A DNA stretch of 45,494 bases from an uncultured Paracoccaceae bacterium (GCA_937920555.1 CAKZTM010000070.1:1-45494); one strand, 5' to 3'. Counted from the first letter of the stretch, positions 9,688 to 18,821 are shown. Notes: generated by a model not told the origin, from the sequence alone. Numbers and translations: made by a program.

Positions 9688-12339
9688 ATGGAACTTTTCT
9701 TTCTCGCAATTCTCGTGCTCATCATGGCGACCGCTTTGGGGTCAGGCTATCCGGTGGCTTTCGCGCTTCCGGGGGCGGCGATCCTGTCCATCGGCCTTGC
9801 TGCTGGTGCCGGATACCTTTTTGAGAGCAATCCAGACGCCTATTTCCATTCAGGGGGGCCGGGGCAATGGCTGTCTGCGGGGGTGACCAACCTTCGAGGG
9901 GTCTATTGGGAGGTCGAACGAGATACGCTGATTGCCATTCCGCTCTTTATTTTCATGGGGATTATGCTTCAGCGCTCCAAGATCGCGGAAGATTTGTTGA
10001 TCGCCATGGCGCAGCTTTTTGGGCCGGTTCCCGGTGGTCTTGGCATCTCGGTGGTCTTTGTGGGCGCGCTTTTGGCGGCGACCACCGGTATCGTTGGAGC
10101 GACGGTTGTGGCGATGGGACTGATTTCCCTGCCTGCGATGTTGCGCAACAATTACTCGCAGTCTTTGGCCACGGGCACGATTGCGGCCTCGGGTACATTG
10201 GGGCAGATTATTCCGCCCTCAATTGTTCTGATCATTCTGGCCGATCAGTTGGCCAGTGCCACCGATCAGGCGTCCACGTTGCGCAAGGCGCTCCACAAGG
10301 AGGCCACGGGCGAGCTGTCTATGCCCACGGCGTTTGATGTGACATCCACTTCGGCGGGCGAGATGTTCTTGGGCGCATTTGTACCCGGAATGGTTCTGGT
10401 CGGGCTCTACATGCTGTATATTCTGATCTACGCCATCATTAAGCCGTCAGCGGCCCCGTCGGTGCCTTATGAGGGTGCGCGCGACGGGAAGTTCTGGGTG
10501 AATGTCACGCTTATTCTGGTGCCACCGCTTGCGCTGATTTTCCTAGTTCTCGGATCCATTATAGCAGGTATTGCGACGGTTAATCAGGCTGGTGCCATTG
10601 GTGCATCGGGCGCGCTTATCATGGGTGGCTACCGGCTGACCCAAGGTGGTCGAACGACCTATTATCCGGCTTTGCTGGCCATTTTGGCGCTGATGATCAT
10701 CACGTTCGCGTCGTATAATTTCAACATGAACATCAAGGCGCTGATCTCTACCGGTGGCGATATGACCGGCATTTATATCGGTGCGATTGGAACCGTTTTG
10801 TTGATCATAGCGCTGATCTGGAGCGGGCTGCGGGTGTTTCGCATCGAGAACACGCTTTATGAGGTGATGTTGGAGACGGCCAAGGCGACTTCGCTCGTGT
10901 TTATCATTCTGCTGGGGGCGGCCATGCTCACAGCGGCCTTCCGAGCCTTTGGTGGCGAAGAGCTGGTGCGCGATTTCCTCAACTCGCTGCCGGGTGGTTT
11001 CTGGACCCAGTTTGTGATCGTTATGGCGGTGATTTTCTTCCTTGGGTTCTTTCTGGATTTCATCGAGATCGCGGTTGTCGTGGTGCCGATTGTGGCTCCG
11101 ATCCTGCTGGCGGACCCCTCGGCCAATATTACGGCTGTGTGGTTGGGAGTGATGATCGGGCTGAATATCCAAACCTCGTTCCTGACGCCGCCCTTTGGGT
11201 TTGCGCTGTTTTATTTGCGCGGGGTTGCCCCGCCCATCGTCAAGACCATTCAGATGTACAAGGGCGTGATTGCGTTTATCTTCTTGCAGCTCACCGCTCT
11301 TGGGATCGTCGGTTATTACCCGCAATTGGTGAATTATCTGCCAAATCGGGTCAGCTTTTTGTCCGACACATCGCCGCCGCCTCGTAATCCCAAGTTGCAG
11401 TATTGCCTTGATGAGTTTGTGACCGAAAAGGTCGCCTCTGAGGGGACTGTTTTGGAGGCGATCCGGGGTGCCAAGGCGCTGGATTTATCGCCCTTGCCGT
11501 CTGGTGTTGCGGGTGATTTGTCAGATGCGTTTGAGAATGCGGAGACGGCGGTTGCGGGCTTGGACGAGATTGCCAGCGCGGCCGCAGCGGTTAAGGCGGC
11601 GGCGGGTGATTACCGTCCGGCGCAAATGTTTGTGCGTCGTTTGGAAAAGCAGGTGCGCGAGATTGATGAGCGCATTGGTGAGTTGTCCCAGAGAAGTGAC
11701 CGGGCGCGCGATGACGAGGCGCTTCGCACGGAATTGGCTGGTCGCATTGAGGCTTTGGAGGCGGAGAAGGACGAGGTCCGGGCGCAGGTTCCCGACACTT
11801 GGGAGGGGCAATATGACACGTTCCAATCCCTTGTTGCGGCAGAGGACAAGGCGCGCAACACGTACCGTCGTGCCGCTGACGGCTCTTATGAGAGTGCCGC
11901 AGAGTTCGTGGCGATACTGAACTCTAACGAGGCTTTTGCGGCGCTGTCTGGCGATCTGGAAGGGTTGCGTGCGGTGATCACCGATCAAGATCCGGCTCAG
12001 TCGGAGGAGGTTGTGAATGCGCTGGCCAAGTCCTTTGGCGCGGTTGACGGGGCTAGGGATGTGAAATCGGCCCTAGACAAGGCCCGTCGCGCGTTGCGTG
12101 CCAAGACGCCCGACAAGGAAAAGGCGCTTGATGAATATGCAGATGCGCTTGAGGCTTATGCGGAAGGGTCCGAGTGGCGCGCCGTGGCCGAGGGCGATAT
12201 CAAAGCGGGTGTTCAGCGCTACATGGCGGGTATTCAAACGACCCTTGGGGCGCGTCTGCAAGATGATCTGACCCGCGAACAGGGGCTGTTTTTGGCCAAA
12301 TGCACTGCCGGGCACCGGGATGTGTCGCTGAATTTCTGA
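9688..12339 (+). CDS. TRAP transporter large permease (DctM) with long C-terminal extension
   Basis: 883 residues, about twice a normal DctM. Residues 1 to about 550 are the multi-helix permease, with typical DctM stretches such as LFIFMGIMLQRSKIAEDLL, GTLGQIIPPSIVLIILADQ and IQTSFLTPPFGFALFYLRG. There is an insertion between helices around residues 195-225. From about 555 to 883 the sequence is hydrophilic, rich in Ala, Glu, Asp and Arg, with coiled-coil stretches (for example FVRRLEKQVREIDERIGEL) and no membrane segment. I recognise no catalytic domain in this tail. The base composition is like that of the permease part and no frameshift is seen, so it is a real continuous product. The tail may bind a partner or sense supply; that is a guess. 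Confidence 0.9.
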   Translation: MELFFLAILVLIMATALGSGYPVAFALPGAAILSIGLAAGAGYLFESNPDAYFHSGGPGQWLSAGVTNLRGVYWEVERDTLIAIPLFIFMGIMLQRSKIAEDLLIAMAQLFGPVPGGLGISVVFVGALLAATTGIVGATVVAMGLISLPAMLRNNYSQSLATGTIAASGTLGQIIPPSIVLIILADQLASATDQASTLRKALHKEATGELSMPTAFDVTSTSAGEMFLGAFVPGMVLVGLYMLYILIYAIIKPSAAPSVPYEGARDGKFWVNVTLILVPPLALIFLVLGSIIAGIATVNQAGAIGASGALIMGGYRLTQGGRTTYYPALLAILALMIITFASYNFNMNIKALISTGGDMTGIYIGAIGTVLLIIALIWSGLRVFRIENTLYEVMLETAKATSLVFIILLGAAMLTAAFRAFGGEELVRDFLNSLPGGFWTQFVIVMAVIFFLGFFLDFIEIAVVVVPIVAPILLADPSANITAVWLGVMIGLNIQTSFLTPPFGFALFYLRGVAPPIVKTIQMYKGVIAFIFLQLTALGIVGYYPQLVNYLPNRVSFLSDTSPPPRNPKLQYCLDEFVTEKVASEGTVLEAIRGAKALDLSPLPSGVAGDLSDAFENAETAVAGLDEIASAAAAVKAAAGDYRPAQMFVRRLEKQVREIDERIGELSQRSDRARDDEALRTELAGRIEALEAEKDEVRAQVPDTWEGQYDTFQSLVAAEDKARNTYRRAADGSYESAAEFVAILNSNEAFAALSGDLEGLRAVITDQDPAQSEEVVNALAKSFGAVDGARDVKSALDKARRALRAKTPDKEKALDEYADALEAYAEGSEWRAVAEGDIKAGVQRYMAGIQTTLGARLQDDLTREQGLFLAKCTAGHRDVSLNF

Positions 12340-12358
12340 TGGCGGTCGGCGGCCCGGT

Positions 12359-12934
12359 TTAGGGGCCGCTGGCGCTGTGGCGCAACCGGCTTAGGGTGAC
12401 GGGTGTTATCCCTAGGAACGATGCAATCAAGGTGTGGGTGAAGGTCTGCTCATACCCGGGGTATCTGTCCCTGAACCACGCAAGTCGGTCGGCGCCGCCC
12501 AGAGCTGCCAGGCACCATTCCCGGTCTGCTTTTCGGCCCAGTTCATCGCGCAATATTCCATTGGCCCAGTCCCGGACCGGCTCAGAGGCAAGCATGGTGT
12601 CCAGCAGCAGGTTGCTGTCCATTTGCGCCACCAAACTATCTGTCATCGCCTCTACTGAAATTAGCGACATGCCGTCCCGTGTCCGGGCAATGTTCGGGGT
12701 GAGCGTGCATGGGCCAACATGCAGCCCCACGCAAATGGCGCTTCCTTGGGAGCTGTAGATGTGGCTTGCGACTTGTCCTTGCAAAATGATCAGTTCGCGG
12801 GTCTCCGGCGTGCCTTGCTCAACAATGGTGGCGCCTTTTTTCACCAGTTTTGGGGTCCAGTTTGACGCGAAACGCGCAGCACAGGTTTTGTCGCGCAAGT
12901 CTGGTGACTGCATCAGAAATGTCAGTAAATCCAT
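12359..12934 (-). CDS. Crp/Fnr-family transcription regulator
   Basis: A 191-residue regulator with an N-terminal cNMP-binding-type beta barrel (KGATIVEQGTPETRELIILQGQVASHIYSS) and a C-terminal helix-turn-helix (LIASFLGITPVTLSRLRHSA). The HTH resembles the 'LA..LG.t..tlSRlr' recognition helix of Crp/Fnr proteins. It is shorter than typical Crp/Fnr members (about 210-240), mostly because the N-terminus and the linker are short. No FNR-type cysteine cluster is seen. It is divergent from a small membrane protein, and a TTATC-N4-GATAA dyad lies 12 bases upstream of its start, suggesting autoregulation. The effector is unknown. Confidence 0.85.
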   Translation of the reverse strand: MDLLTFLMQSPDLRDKTCAARFASNWTPKLVKKGATIVEQGTPETRELIILQGQVASHIYSSQGSAICVGLHVGPCTLTPNIARTRDGMSLISVEAMTDSLVAQMDSNLLLDTMLASEPVRDWANGILRDELGRKADREWCLAALGGADRLAWFRDRYPGYEQTFTHTLIASFLGITPVTLSRLRHSASGP

Positions 12935-12946
12935 TCTTCAAAACTC

Positions 12947-12960
12947 TTATCAAACGATAA
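12947..12960. promoter_or_regulatory. TTATC-N4-GATAA operator candidate
   Basis: TTATC-AAAC-GATAA is a perfect 5+4+5 inverted repeat, the geometry of Fnr-type boxes (TTGAT-N4-ATCAA). It lies between the divergent Crp/Fnr-family gene and the membrane-protein gene, and could be the binding site of that regulator. Confidence 0.5.
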
Positions 12961-13013
12961 TGCGCGAGACCGCCCGTCAGTGGCACTTGTCGCATATTCA
13001 AAGGAGTTTAGAA

Positions 13014-13562
13014 ATGATGATGCGAATTCACCCCGGACGGCACGGCTTGAGAGCGATTGGTTTTGGCCTGGCAGGAGCGGCGCTATATGCGCTGATGATC
13101 AATGGCACGCTTGCCCATATCCAAGCTGTATCAGGCATGGTCCCGTTTGACATGCGACCTTTAGGGTATAGCCCGAAGGAGGCGGCGGACCTGCTTGGCG
13201 GGTTGGGTGAGGCTGGGCGCAGGTACTATCTGACGCGTCAAATACCGCTTGATACGGTCTATCCCGCTTTGCTGGCGATAACCTTGGTCTCTGCCATTTG
13301 CGGGTTTGGCGCGCGGCTGCGTTGGCACACACTTGTGCGTGCGGGATTTGTGTGTTCGGTGGCCGCGGCAGTGTTTGATTATGCGGAAAATCTTGGCATT
13401 GTCGCGATGATTTGGGGCTGGTCGGACTTGCCCGGTGCGCTGGTTTACGCAAGCAGCGGTGCAACAATCGCCAAGTCATGTTTGACCAGCATCGCTGTCC
13501 TCATTGCTGTTTTTCTTGGGGTTAGCTGGATTTGGCGAACTGGCCGGGATTTTCGTCAGTAG
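13014..13562 (+). CDS. small integral membrane protein of unknown function
   Basis: A 182-residue protein with about four predicted membrane helices (near residues 12-30, 82-100, 110-130 and 150-172). I recognise no family. The start at 13014 is chosen because AAGGAG lies seven bases ahead and the sequence becomes membrane-protein-like from there; the open frame extends 85 codons further upstream but only as the shadow of the regulator gene. After helix 1 comes a loop with the GYSPKEAADLLGGLGEAGR segment, then YYLTRQIPLDTVYPALLAI. Its only context clue is the divergent Crp/Fnr-type regulator and the shared dyad, which suggest regulated expression. It may be a stress or quality-control membrane protein, but the sequence does not show this. 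Confidence 0.75.
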   Translation: MMMRIHPGRHGLRAIGFGLAGAALYALMINGTLAHIQAVSGMVPFDMRPLGYSPKEAADLLGGLGEAGRRYYLTRQIPLDTVYPALLAITLVSAICGFGARLRWHTLVRAGFVCSVAAAVFDYAENLGIVAMIWGWSDLPGALVYASSGATIAKSCLTSIAVLIAVFLGVSWIWRTGRDFRQ

Positions 13563-13614
13563 ACGCCTGATACCGGCTTGGTCTTGCCTGTCGAGAGAAT
13601 TTACACCGTATGCA

Positions 13615-13626
13615 ACAGTATACTGT
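13615..13626. promoter_or_regulatory. 12-bp palindrome upstream of icd
   Basis: ACAGTATACTGT is a perfect palindrome 60 bases ahead of the icd start, in a 123-base intergenic region. The size and AT-centred form are typical of a dimeric repressor site such as GntR-type proteins use. No cognate regulator is adjacent. Confidence 0.4.
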
Positions 13627-13685
13627 CGACGCCCCCAGATGGATGGGCTAAGAAGCGCCAAACAAATTTCCAAAGGGGTTTGCCC

Positions 13686-15875
13686 ATGTCCGATATCATT
13701 TACACCAAAGTGGACGAAGCGCCGGAATTGGCGTCCGCATCGTTCCTGCCGATCATCCAGAAATTTGCAGCCGCCGCAGGCGTGTCTGTGGGCACCAAGG
13801 ACATCAGCTTGGCGGGCCGTATTCTGGCGACATTCCCTGAGCATCTGAGCGAGGCGCAGCGCCAATCGGACGATTTGGCGGATTTGGGTCGTTTGGTTAA
13901 AACGGCGGATGCCAATGTGATCAAGCTGCCCAATATTTCGGCCTCGGTCCCGCAACTGGTGGCGGCGATCACCGAACTTCAGGCGCAAGGTTTTGCGCTG
14001 CCCGATTACCCCCAATCGCCCAAATCCGACGCTGAAATCGAGGTTCGGGCTAAATATGACGGGATCAAGGGCTCGGCTGTGAACCCGGTATTGCGCGAGG
14101 GAAATTCGGACCGGCGCGCGGCCAAAGCGGTGAAAAGTTTCGCGCAGAAAAACCCGCACCGGATGGGGGATTGGACGGCCAACAGCAACACCCATGTGTC
14201 GGCCATGTCTGGGGGGGATTTCTTCTCTAACGAGGTTTCGGCCACGTTGAGCGAGGACACGATCGCAAAGATCGTTCTGACAACGGATAAGGGCGACACG
14301 GTTCTAAAGGAGGGGATCGCTTATCCTGCGGGAACTGTGGTTGATGCGACATTCATGAGTGTCGCGGCGCTAAAGTCGTTTTTGGCCAGTGAGATTGAGA
14401 GGACCAAAGCGGCGGGCACGCTGTTTTCGCTGCATCTCAAAGCGACGATGATGAAAGTGTCGGATCCGATTATTTTCGGGCACGCGGTGCGGGCTTTTCT
14501 GGCACCTGTGTTTGAGACCCATGGTGATGCCATGCGCGATCTGGGTGTTAACCCCAATTCTGGATTGGGCGATCTTTTGGCCCGTGTTGAGGGCAATGCC
14601 GCGATTATGGCGGATATCGAGGCCTGCATGGCGTCGCGTCCGCCGCTTTACATGGTGGATTCCGACAAGGGCATCACCAATCTGCATGTATCCTCGGACG
14701 TGATCATTGATGCTTCTATGCCTGCATTGATCCGCGCAGGCGGCAAGGGCTGGGGCCCCGACGGCAAAGAGGCGGACGCAAATTGCGTGATCCCGGACAA
14801 TTCTTATGCGCCCATTTATGATGAGAGCATCGCGTTTTTCAAAGAAAACGGCAAGTTGGACCCTGCCACGGCGGGCACTGTTCAAAACGTTGGATTGATG
14901 GCGCAAAAGGCCGAAGAGTACGGATCGCACCCGACCACGTTTGAGATCCCGGAAGCCGGCACCGTGAAGATGATCCTTGAAGATGGCACTGTGTTGCACA
15001 GTCATGTGGTTGAGGCCGGGGATATCTGGCGGTCCGCGTCCACCCGCAAAGCGCCGATCGAGGATTGGGTTAATCTGGCGATCAGTCGTCAAAAAGCGGA
15101 AGGGTGTGAGGCGATTTTCTGGCTCAATCCAGAGCGCGCCCATGACGCGGAGCTGATTGCTTACGTCAAGCCGATCCTGAAGGCCAAAGGCGTGGCGGAC
15201 AAGTTCAAGATCATGGCCCCGCGTGAGGCGACCCGTGTGTCGCTGGAGACGATCACCAAGGGTGAGAACTCCATCGCGGTGACGGGCAATGTTTTGCGCG
15301 ATTATCTGACGGATTTGTTCCCGATCCTTGAGCTGGCGACCTCGGCCAAGATGCTGTCGATTGTGAAGCTGATGAATGGCGGCGGGTTGTTCGAGACCGG
15401 AGCGGGCGGCTCTGCGCCCAAGCATGTTCAGCAATTGCAGGAGGAAAATCACCTGCGTTGGGACAGTCTGGGCGAGTTTTGTGCGCTTGGCGAGAGCCTG
15501 ACGTTTTTGGCGGACGCGAAGGGCAATGAGAAAGCCCGTGTGTTGGGCCAAGCGGTGGATGCAGCGACCCAAGGTATTTTGGATAATGGTCGGTCGCCAT
15601 CGCGCAAAGTGGGTGAGCCTGACAACCGCGACAGTCATTACTGGTTTGCCCGCTACTGGGCGGAGGCTTTGGCGGCCCAAACCGATGATGGGGATTTAGC
15701 GGCGCATTTTGCACCAATTGCACAGGCGCTGGCGGCAGGTGAGGAAAAGATACTGGCCGAGCTTGCTGCCGTGCAAGGCCCTGCCGCCGATTTGGGTGGT
15801 TATTACAAGACCGATGGTGCCAAGACTGCTGCTGTTATGCGCCCGTCTGCGACGCTAAACGCGATTATCGGTTAA
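13686..15875 (+). CDS. icd: isocitrate dehydrogenase (NADP), monomeric type
   Basis: A 729-residue monomeric NADP-dependent isocitrate dehydrogenase, converting isocitrate to 2-oxoglutarate in the TCA cycle; it is unrelated in length to the 45-kDa dimeric enzyme. Family landmarks include [58 protein letters not shown] and [19 protein letters not shown]. The ATG at 13686 is chosen over one 36 codons upstream because [17 protein letters not shown] is the usual start and AAAGGGG precedes it. The gene stands alone, with a palindrome upstream and a strong terminator 22 bases after the stop. Confidence 0.97.
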   Translation: MSDIIYTKVDEAPELASASFLPIIQKFAAAAGVSVGTKDISLAGRILATFPEHLSEAQRQSDDLADLGRLVKTADANVIKLPNISASVPQLVAAITELQAQGFALPDYPQSPKSDAEIEVRAKYDGIKGSAVNPVLREGNSDRRAAKAVKSFAQKNPHRMGDWTANSNTHVSAMSGGDFFSNEVSATLSEDTIAKIVLTTDKGDTVLKEGIAYPAGTVVDATFMSVAALKSFLASEIERTKAAGTLFSLHLKATMMKVSDPIIFGHAVRAFLAPVFETHGDAMRDLGVNPNSGLGDLLARVEGNAAIMADIEACMASRPPLYMVDSDKGITNLHVSSDVIIDASMPALIRAGGKGWGPDGKEADANCVIPDNSYAPIYDESIAFFKENGKLDPATAGTVQNVGLMAQKAEEYGSHPTTFEIPEAGTVKMILEDGTVLHSHVVEAGDIWRSASTRKAPIEDWVNLAISRQKAEGCEAIFWLNPERAHDAELIAYVKPILKAKGVADKFKIMAPREATRVSLETITKGENSIAVTGNVLRDYLTDLFPILELATSAKMLSIVKLMNGGGLFETGAGGSAPKHVQQLQEENHLRWDSLGEFCALGESLTFLADAKGNEKARVLGQAVDAATQGILDNGRSPSRKVGEPDNRDSHYWFARYWAEALAAQTDDGDLAAHFAPIAQALAAGEEKILAELAAVQGPAADLGGYYKTDGAKTAAVMRPSATLNAIIG

Positions 15876-15887
15876 ATCGCACAGTGC

Positions 15888-15930
15888 AAAAAAAGGGCCG
15901 CGCTTTCGATATTGAAGGCGCGGCTTTTTT
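15888..15930. terminator. bidirectional terminator between icd and cobS
   Basis: An eleven-pair stem (GCCGCGCTTTC with GAAGGCGCGGC, one G-T pair, loop GATATT) is flanked by A7 on the left and T6 on the right. It therefore reads as an intrinsic terminator on both strands, ending icd from the left and cobS from the right. Confidence 0.92.
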
Positions 15931-15983
15931 ATGTGCCGGGGCAGGGCCGTGTGGTCCTGCGCTGATGCGGTCGTGTTTGCCCG

Positions 15984-16973
15984 TTAGCCCAAGCTGACGC
16001 TTGCGGCACTTTCTGGCAGTTCTTCGTCAAAGCAGCGCTGATAAAACTCGGCCACTGTTTGGCGTTCCAACTCGTCGCATTTGTTGAGGAAGGTCAGGCG
16101 GAAGGCAAAGCCCACATTGTTGAAAATCTCGTGGTTTTGCGCCCATGCGATGACGGTCCGCGGCGACATCACGGTAGAAATATCGCCGTTGATAAAGGAT
16201 GAGCGGGTCAGATCGGCCACGGTGACCATCTGGCTGACCATCTTGCGGCCTGCCTCGTTTTGCAAAAACGGGTTTTTGGCCAGCACGATTTCGACCTCGG
16301 CGTCATGTTCCAAGTAGTTGAGCGTGGTGACCATGGACCAACGGTCAAGCTGGCCCTGATTGAGCTGTTGGGTGCCGTGATAAAGGCCAGTGGTGTCGCC
16401 CAGACCGATTGTGTTGGTGGTCGAGAACAGGCGGAAATAGGGGTGTGGTGTGATCACCTCGTTTTGGTCCAGCAGCGTCAGTTTGCCGTCGACCTCCAAG
16501 ACCCGCTGGATCACGAACATCACGTCCGGGCGGCCTGCGTCATATTCATCAAACACAATCGCCACAGGATTGCGCAGCGCCCAAGGCAGAATGCCCTCCT
16601 GAAAGGTGGTCACTTGCTTGCCGTCTTGCAGTTTGATCGCGTCTTTGCCGATCAGATCGATCCGGCTGATGTGACTATCGAGGTTCACGCGGACAGTTGG
16701 CCAGTTGAGGCGCGCGCCGATCTGTTCGATATGGGTGGACTTTCCGGTGCCGTGGTAGCCCTGAACCATCACCCGCCGATTGTTGCGGTAGCCTGCCAAA
16801 ATCGCCAGAGTGGTGTCATGGTCAAAACGGTACGTGTCGTCGATGGCCGGAACCCGTTCGCTGGGCTCGGCAAAGCCTTTGACGATCAAATCGCTGTCGA
16901 TGCCGAATGTATCGCGCACGCTGATATCCAGTGTCGGTTCTGTCTGCATGTCCATCGATCCGTCCGCCATCAT
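15984..16973 (-). CDS. cobS: aerobic cobaltochelatase subunit CobS
   Basis: AAA+ subunit of the CobNST cobaltochelatase, 329 residues, which hydrolyses ATP to drive cobalt insertion into hydrogenobyrinic acid a,c-diamide. Walker A is GYHGTGKS (residues 72-79) and Walker B is VFDEYD (140-145); the sensor region [14 protein letters not shown] is present. Length matches known CobS (about 330). The downstream position is occupied by the convergent icd, not cobT, so the usual cobS-cobT pair is split here; CobT, its ring partner, must be elsewhere if the complex works. The first Met pair has AGAGAATG upstream; the third Met at residue 7 is an alternative start. Confidence 0.96.
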   Translation of the reverse strand: MMADGSMDMQTEPTLDISVRDTFGIDSDLIVKGFAEPSERVPAIDDTYRFDHDTTLAILAGYRNNRRVMVQGYHGTGKSTHIEQIGARLNWPTVRVNLDSHISRIDLIGKDAIKLQDGKQVTTFQEGILPWALRNPVAIVFDEYDAGRPDVMFVIQRVLEVDGKLTLLDQNEVITPHPYFRLFSTTNTIGLGDTTGLYHGTQQLNQGQLDRWSMVTTLNYLEHDAEVEIVLAKNPFLQNEAGRKMVSQMVTVADLTRSSFINGDISTVMSPRTVIAWAQNHEIFNNVGFAFRLTFLNKCDELERQTVAEFYQRCFDEELPESAASVSLG

Positions 16974-17065
16974 TCTCTCTTTTCACATCGCTTTGAGCTG
17001 CGCCACAGCAGCTGAGAAACCCGTTGGGTTTTGGACGAATTTGCCCGGTGGTGCAAGGGCTCGCA

Positions 17066-17071
17066 TTGACA
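17066..17071 (+). promoter_or_regulatory. possible -35 element for the rraA-like gene
   Basis: A consensus TTGACA stands 48 bases ahead of the RraA-family start in the divergent region with cobS. The matching -10 about 17 bases on is poor (CTCATT/CATTGA), so the promoter call is tentative. Confidence 0.3.
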
Positions 17072-17119
17072 AATCGTGCGGCTAAGGCCTCATTGATACG
17101 AAACAACCGGGAGGCCGAT

Positions 17120-17812
17120 ATGCTGGAAGAACCGCCGCTGTTGCGAATTTTCGGGCGCGGGTCGCGAAATCGGCCGACGCCTGCGCAAATTGAGGCCTTC
17201 AGAGGCGCCCAGACCGGGCATGTTTGCGATGCTTTGGGCGGCGATGGAGCGCTGGATTTGGCGATTAAGCCATTGGCGGGCGGCGCGTCTGTGCTTTGTG
17301 GTCCTGCTTTAACAGCCGATTGCGGTCCTGCGGATATTTTGGGCATCACAGCGGCGCTGACGGAAGTGGAGCCGGGGGATGTCGTGGTTCAGGCCACGGG
17401 CGGCTGGATGGGCTGTGCGGCCTTGGGGGATCTGGTTGCCGGGCGTGCGCAAAACGCAGGTGCGGCGGGCGTTGTGTCGGACGGGTGCGTGCGCGATGTT
17501 CCGGGCATATTGGCGCTGGGACTGCCGGTTTTTTGTGCCGGGATCAATCCCAATTCCCCTTTTTCTAAGGGCCCTGGTGCTGTCGGTCATCCGGTCAGTG
17601 TTGGCGGGCGACAGGTTTGCTCTGGCGATATGATCATTGGCGATCAGGACGGGGTTGTTGTTGTGCCGTTTGACCAGATCGATGCGGTATTGGCGGCCTT
17701 GGACACCATTCGGGCCGCGGAGGCCATCGTTGAGGCCAAGGTGAAATCGGGACTTGTGACGCCGGAGGCTTTGGCTGACTTGATAGCCAGCGATGTGGTT
17801 GAACGAACTTGA
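17120..17812 (+). CDS. RraA-family protein (HMG/CHA aldolase-like)
   Basis: A 230-residue RraA-fold protein. The family includes 4-hydroxy-4-methyl-2-oxoglutarate/4-carboxy-4-hydroxy-2-oxoadipate aldolases and the RNase E inhibitor RraA. The conserved GCVRD with Arg125-Asp126 is the metal/substrate motif of the aldolases, and the GDQDGVVVVPF stretch is the family signature. The larger size than RraA (about 160) points to the aldolase/decarboxylase branch. The start at 17120 has GGGAGG upstream; 32 further codons upstream are not needed. It lies 12 bases before a D-lyxose-isomerase-like gene, suggesting a sugar or sugar-acid pathway. Pairing with protocatechuate catabolism is unlikely here because the window has the 3,4- and not the 4,5-cleavage route. 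Confidence 0.85.
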   Translation: MLEEPPLLRIFGRGSRNRPTPAQIEAFRGAQTGHVCDALGGDGALDLAIKPLAGGASVLCGPALTADCGPADILGITAALTEVEPGDVVVQATGGWMGCAALGDLVAGRAQNAGAAGVVSDGCVRDVPGILALGLPVFCAGINPNSPFSKGPGAVGHPVSVGGRQVCSGDMIIGDQDGVVVVPFDQIDAVLAALDTIRAAEAIVEAKVKSGLVTPEALADLIASDVVERT

Positions 17813-17824
17813 GGGAGATTTGAG

Positions 17825-18502
17825 ATGCTGAGATCTGAAGTAAATGAAATTTTGCGGGCCAGTGACGCGTTTATCAGGTCGTTTGGCTATATCATGCCGC
17901 CCTTTGCCCATTGGTCGCCGGAGCAAATGCGCGCCGCTGATCACAAGACCATCGTGGATCGCGGTATGGGCTGGGACATCACCGATTATGGTGAGGGGCG
18001 CTTCGATGAGATGGGGTTGTTTTTGTTCACCGTGCGCAACGGTGATGCGGGCGATCTGCCCAAGGGCACGGGCATGCTTTATGCCGAAAAGATCATGATC
18101 AGCCGCAAAGATCAGTACTCGCCCATGCACCGGCATATCATCAAGGCCGAGGACATTATCAATCGTGGTGGTGGGACTTTGGTGTTGGAGTTGTTCGCGC
18201 CTTTGGCGGATGGCGGGATTGACCGCGAGGCGGATGTGACCGTGCCTGTTGATGGGATTTTACGGACTTTGCCGGCTGGGGGTAAGTTGAAGCTTGATCC
18301 TGGCGAAAGTGTTACGTTGCTGCCGGGGGTGTGGCATGCGTTTTGGGGAGAGGGCGCTGACGTGTTGATCGGTGAGGTCTCGACGGTGAATGATGACAAG
18401 ACCGACAATGTGTTTGAGCAGGACATTGGGCGGTTTGCCTCGATTGATGAGGACGAGGCGCCGCTTCATCTTCTGGTGTCCGATTACGAGACACATCTTT
18501 AG
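17825..18502 (+). CDS. D-lyxose ketol-isomerase-like cupin
   Basis: A 225-residue single-domain cupin of the D-lyxose isomerase family, which interconverts D-lyxose and D-xylulose (and D-mannose and D-fructose) using Mn2+. The metal set is visible: His102 and His104 in MHRHIIKAED, Glu109, and His171 in PGVWHAFWGEG. Length agrees with the short family form. The ribosome site is GAGGGAGA. It forms a likely two-gene operon with the RraA-family gene. The sugar handled in the cell is not shown by the sequence, as close relatives vary. Confidence 0.88.
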   Translation: MLRSEVNEILRASDAFIRSFGYIMPPFAHWSPEQMRAADHKTIVDRGMGWDITDYGEGRFDEMGLFLFTVRNGDAGDLPKGTGMLYAEKIMISRKDQYSPMHRHIIKAEDIINRGGGTLVLELFAPLADGGIDREADVTVPVDGILRTLPAGGKLKLDPGESVTLLPGVWHAFWGEGADVLIGEVSTVNDDKTDNVFEQDIGRFASIDEDEAPLHLLVSDYETHL

Positions 18503-18821
18503 GGGCGTTTGAGGGGCTTTCAATCAGGTCGATTTGTGCGGGTTCGCAGGTGGGTGAAATATTTCGGCTGTTTTTCATTTCTACTTTTCTAGAAGAGTAG
18601 ATTTGAGAGTGTAATTAATTTCAATGGGTTAAGGCGCGGCCTTACCCGGAATTAACGATCTGGTAATAGTTTGGGCGCGGTATTGGGATGGGCTTGGTCG
18701 AGCGGGTAATGGAGGCCCTAGAGCGTTCCGCTTCAAACCCGGACCCACCTAAAGCTTTCTGAAATCTAAAATTTCAACGCGTTAGGTGATGGATGATGTC
18801 TCAAGTTAAAAGCAAAACGCT
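18503..18821. other. intergenic stretch between convergent genes
   Basis: These 319 bases separate the lyxose-isomerase-like gene from convergent glpD. They hold a 22-bp dyad that recurs once elsewhere in the window and a long inverted-repeat element touching the glpD stop; both are listed separately. I see no further gene or RNA. Confidence 0.7.
18576..18604. repeat. 29-bp intergenic repeat, copy 1
   Basis: CATTTCTACTTTTCTAGAAG followed by AGTAGATTT matches 41713-41741 at 27 of 29 bases. In this copy, 18580-18601 is an almost perfect 22-bp dyad centred on TTCTAGAA. It might be a terminator arm, a protein site or a dispersed small repeat. Confidence 0.65.

Noticed and set aside
10543-11325. 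260-codon frame antisense to the TRAP permease
   Set aside because: Opposite clear membrane-protein sequence; it is simply the complement of hydrophobic codons and reads as His/Arg/Asp-rich noise.
12759-13013. N-terminal extension of the small membrane protein
   Set aside because: These 85 codons are antisense to the Crp/Fnr gene and cross the divergent promoter; AAGGAG before 13014 marks the real start.
14370-15680. 436-codon open frame antisense to icd
   Set aside because: Mirror frame of a highly conserved gene; its His- and Arg-rich translation shows no family motif.
18576-18604. Resemblance to the TCTAC...GTAGA hairpin of type V CRISPR repeats
   Set aside because: Only two copies, 23 kb apart, with no spacers and no cas gene. 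The stem is longer and centred on TTCTAGAA, so a CRISPR reading is not supported.
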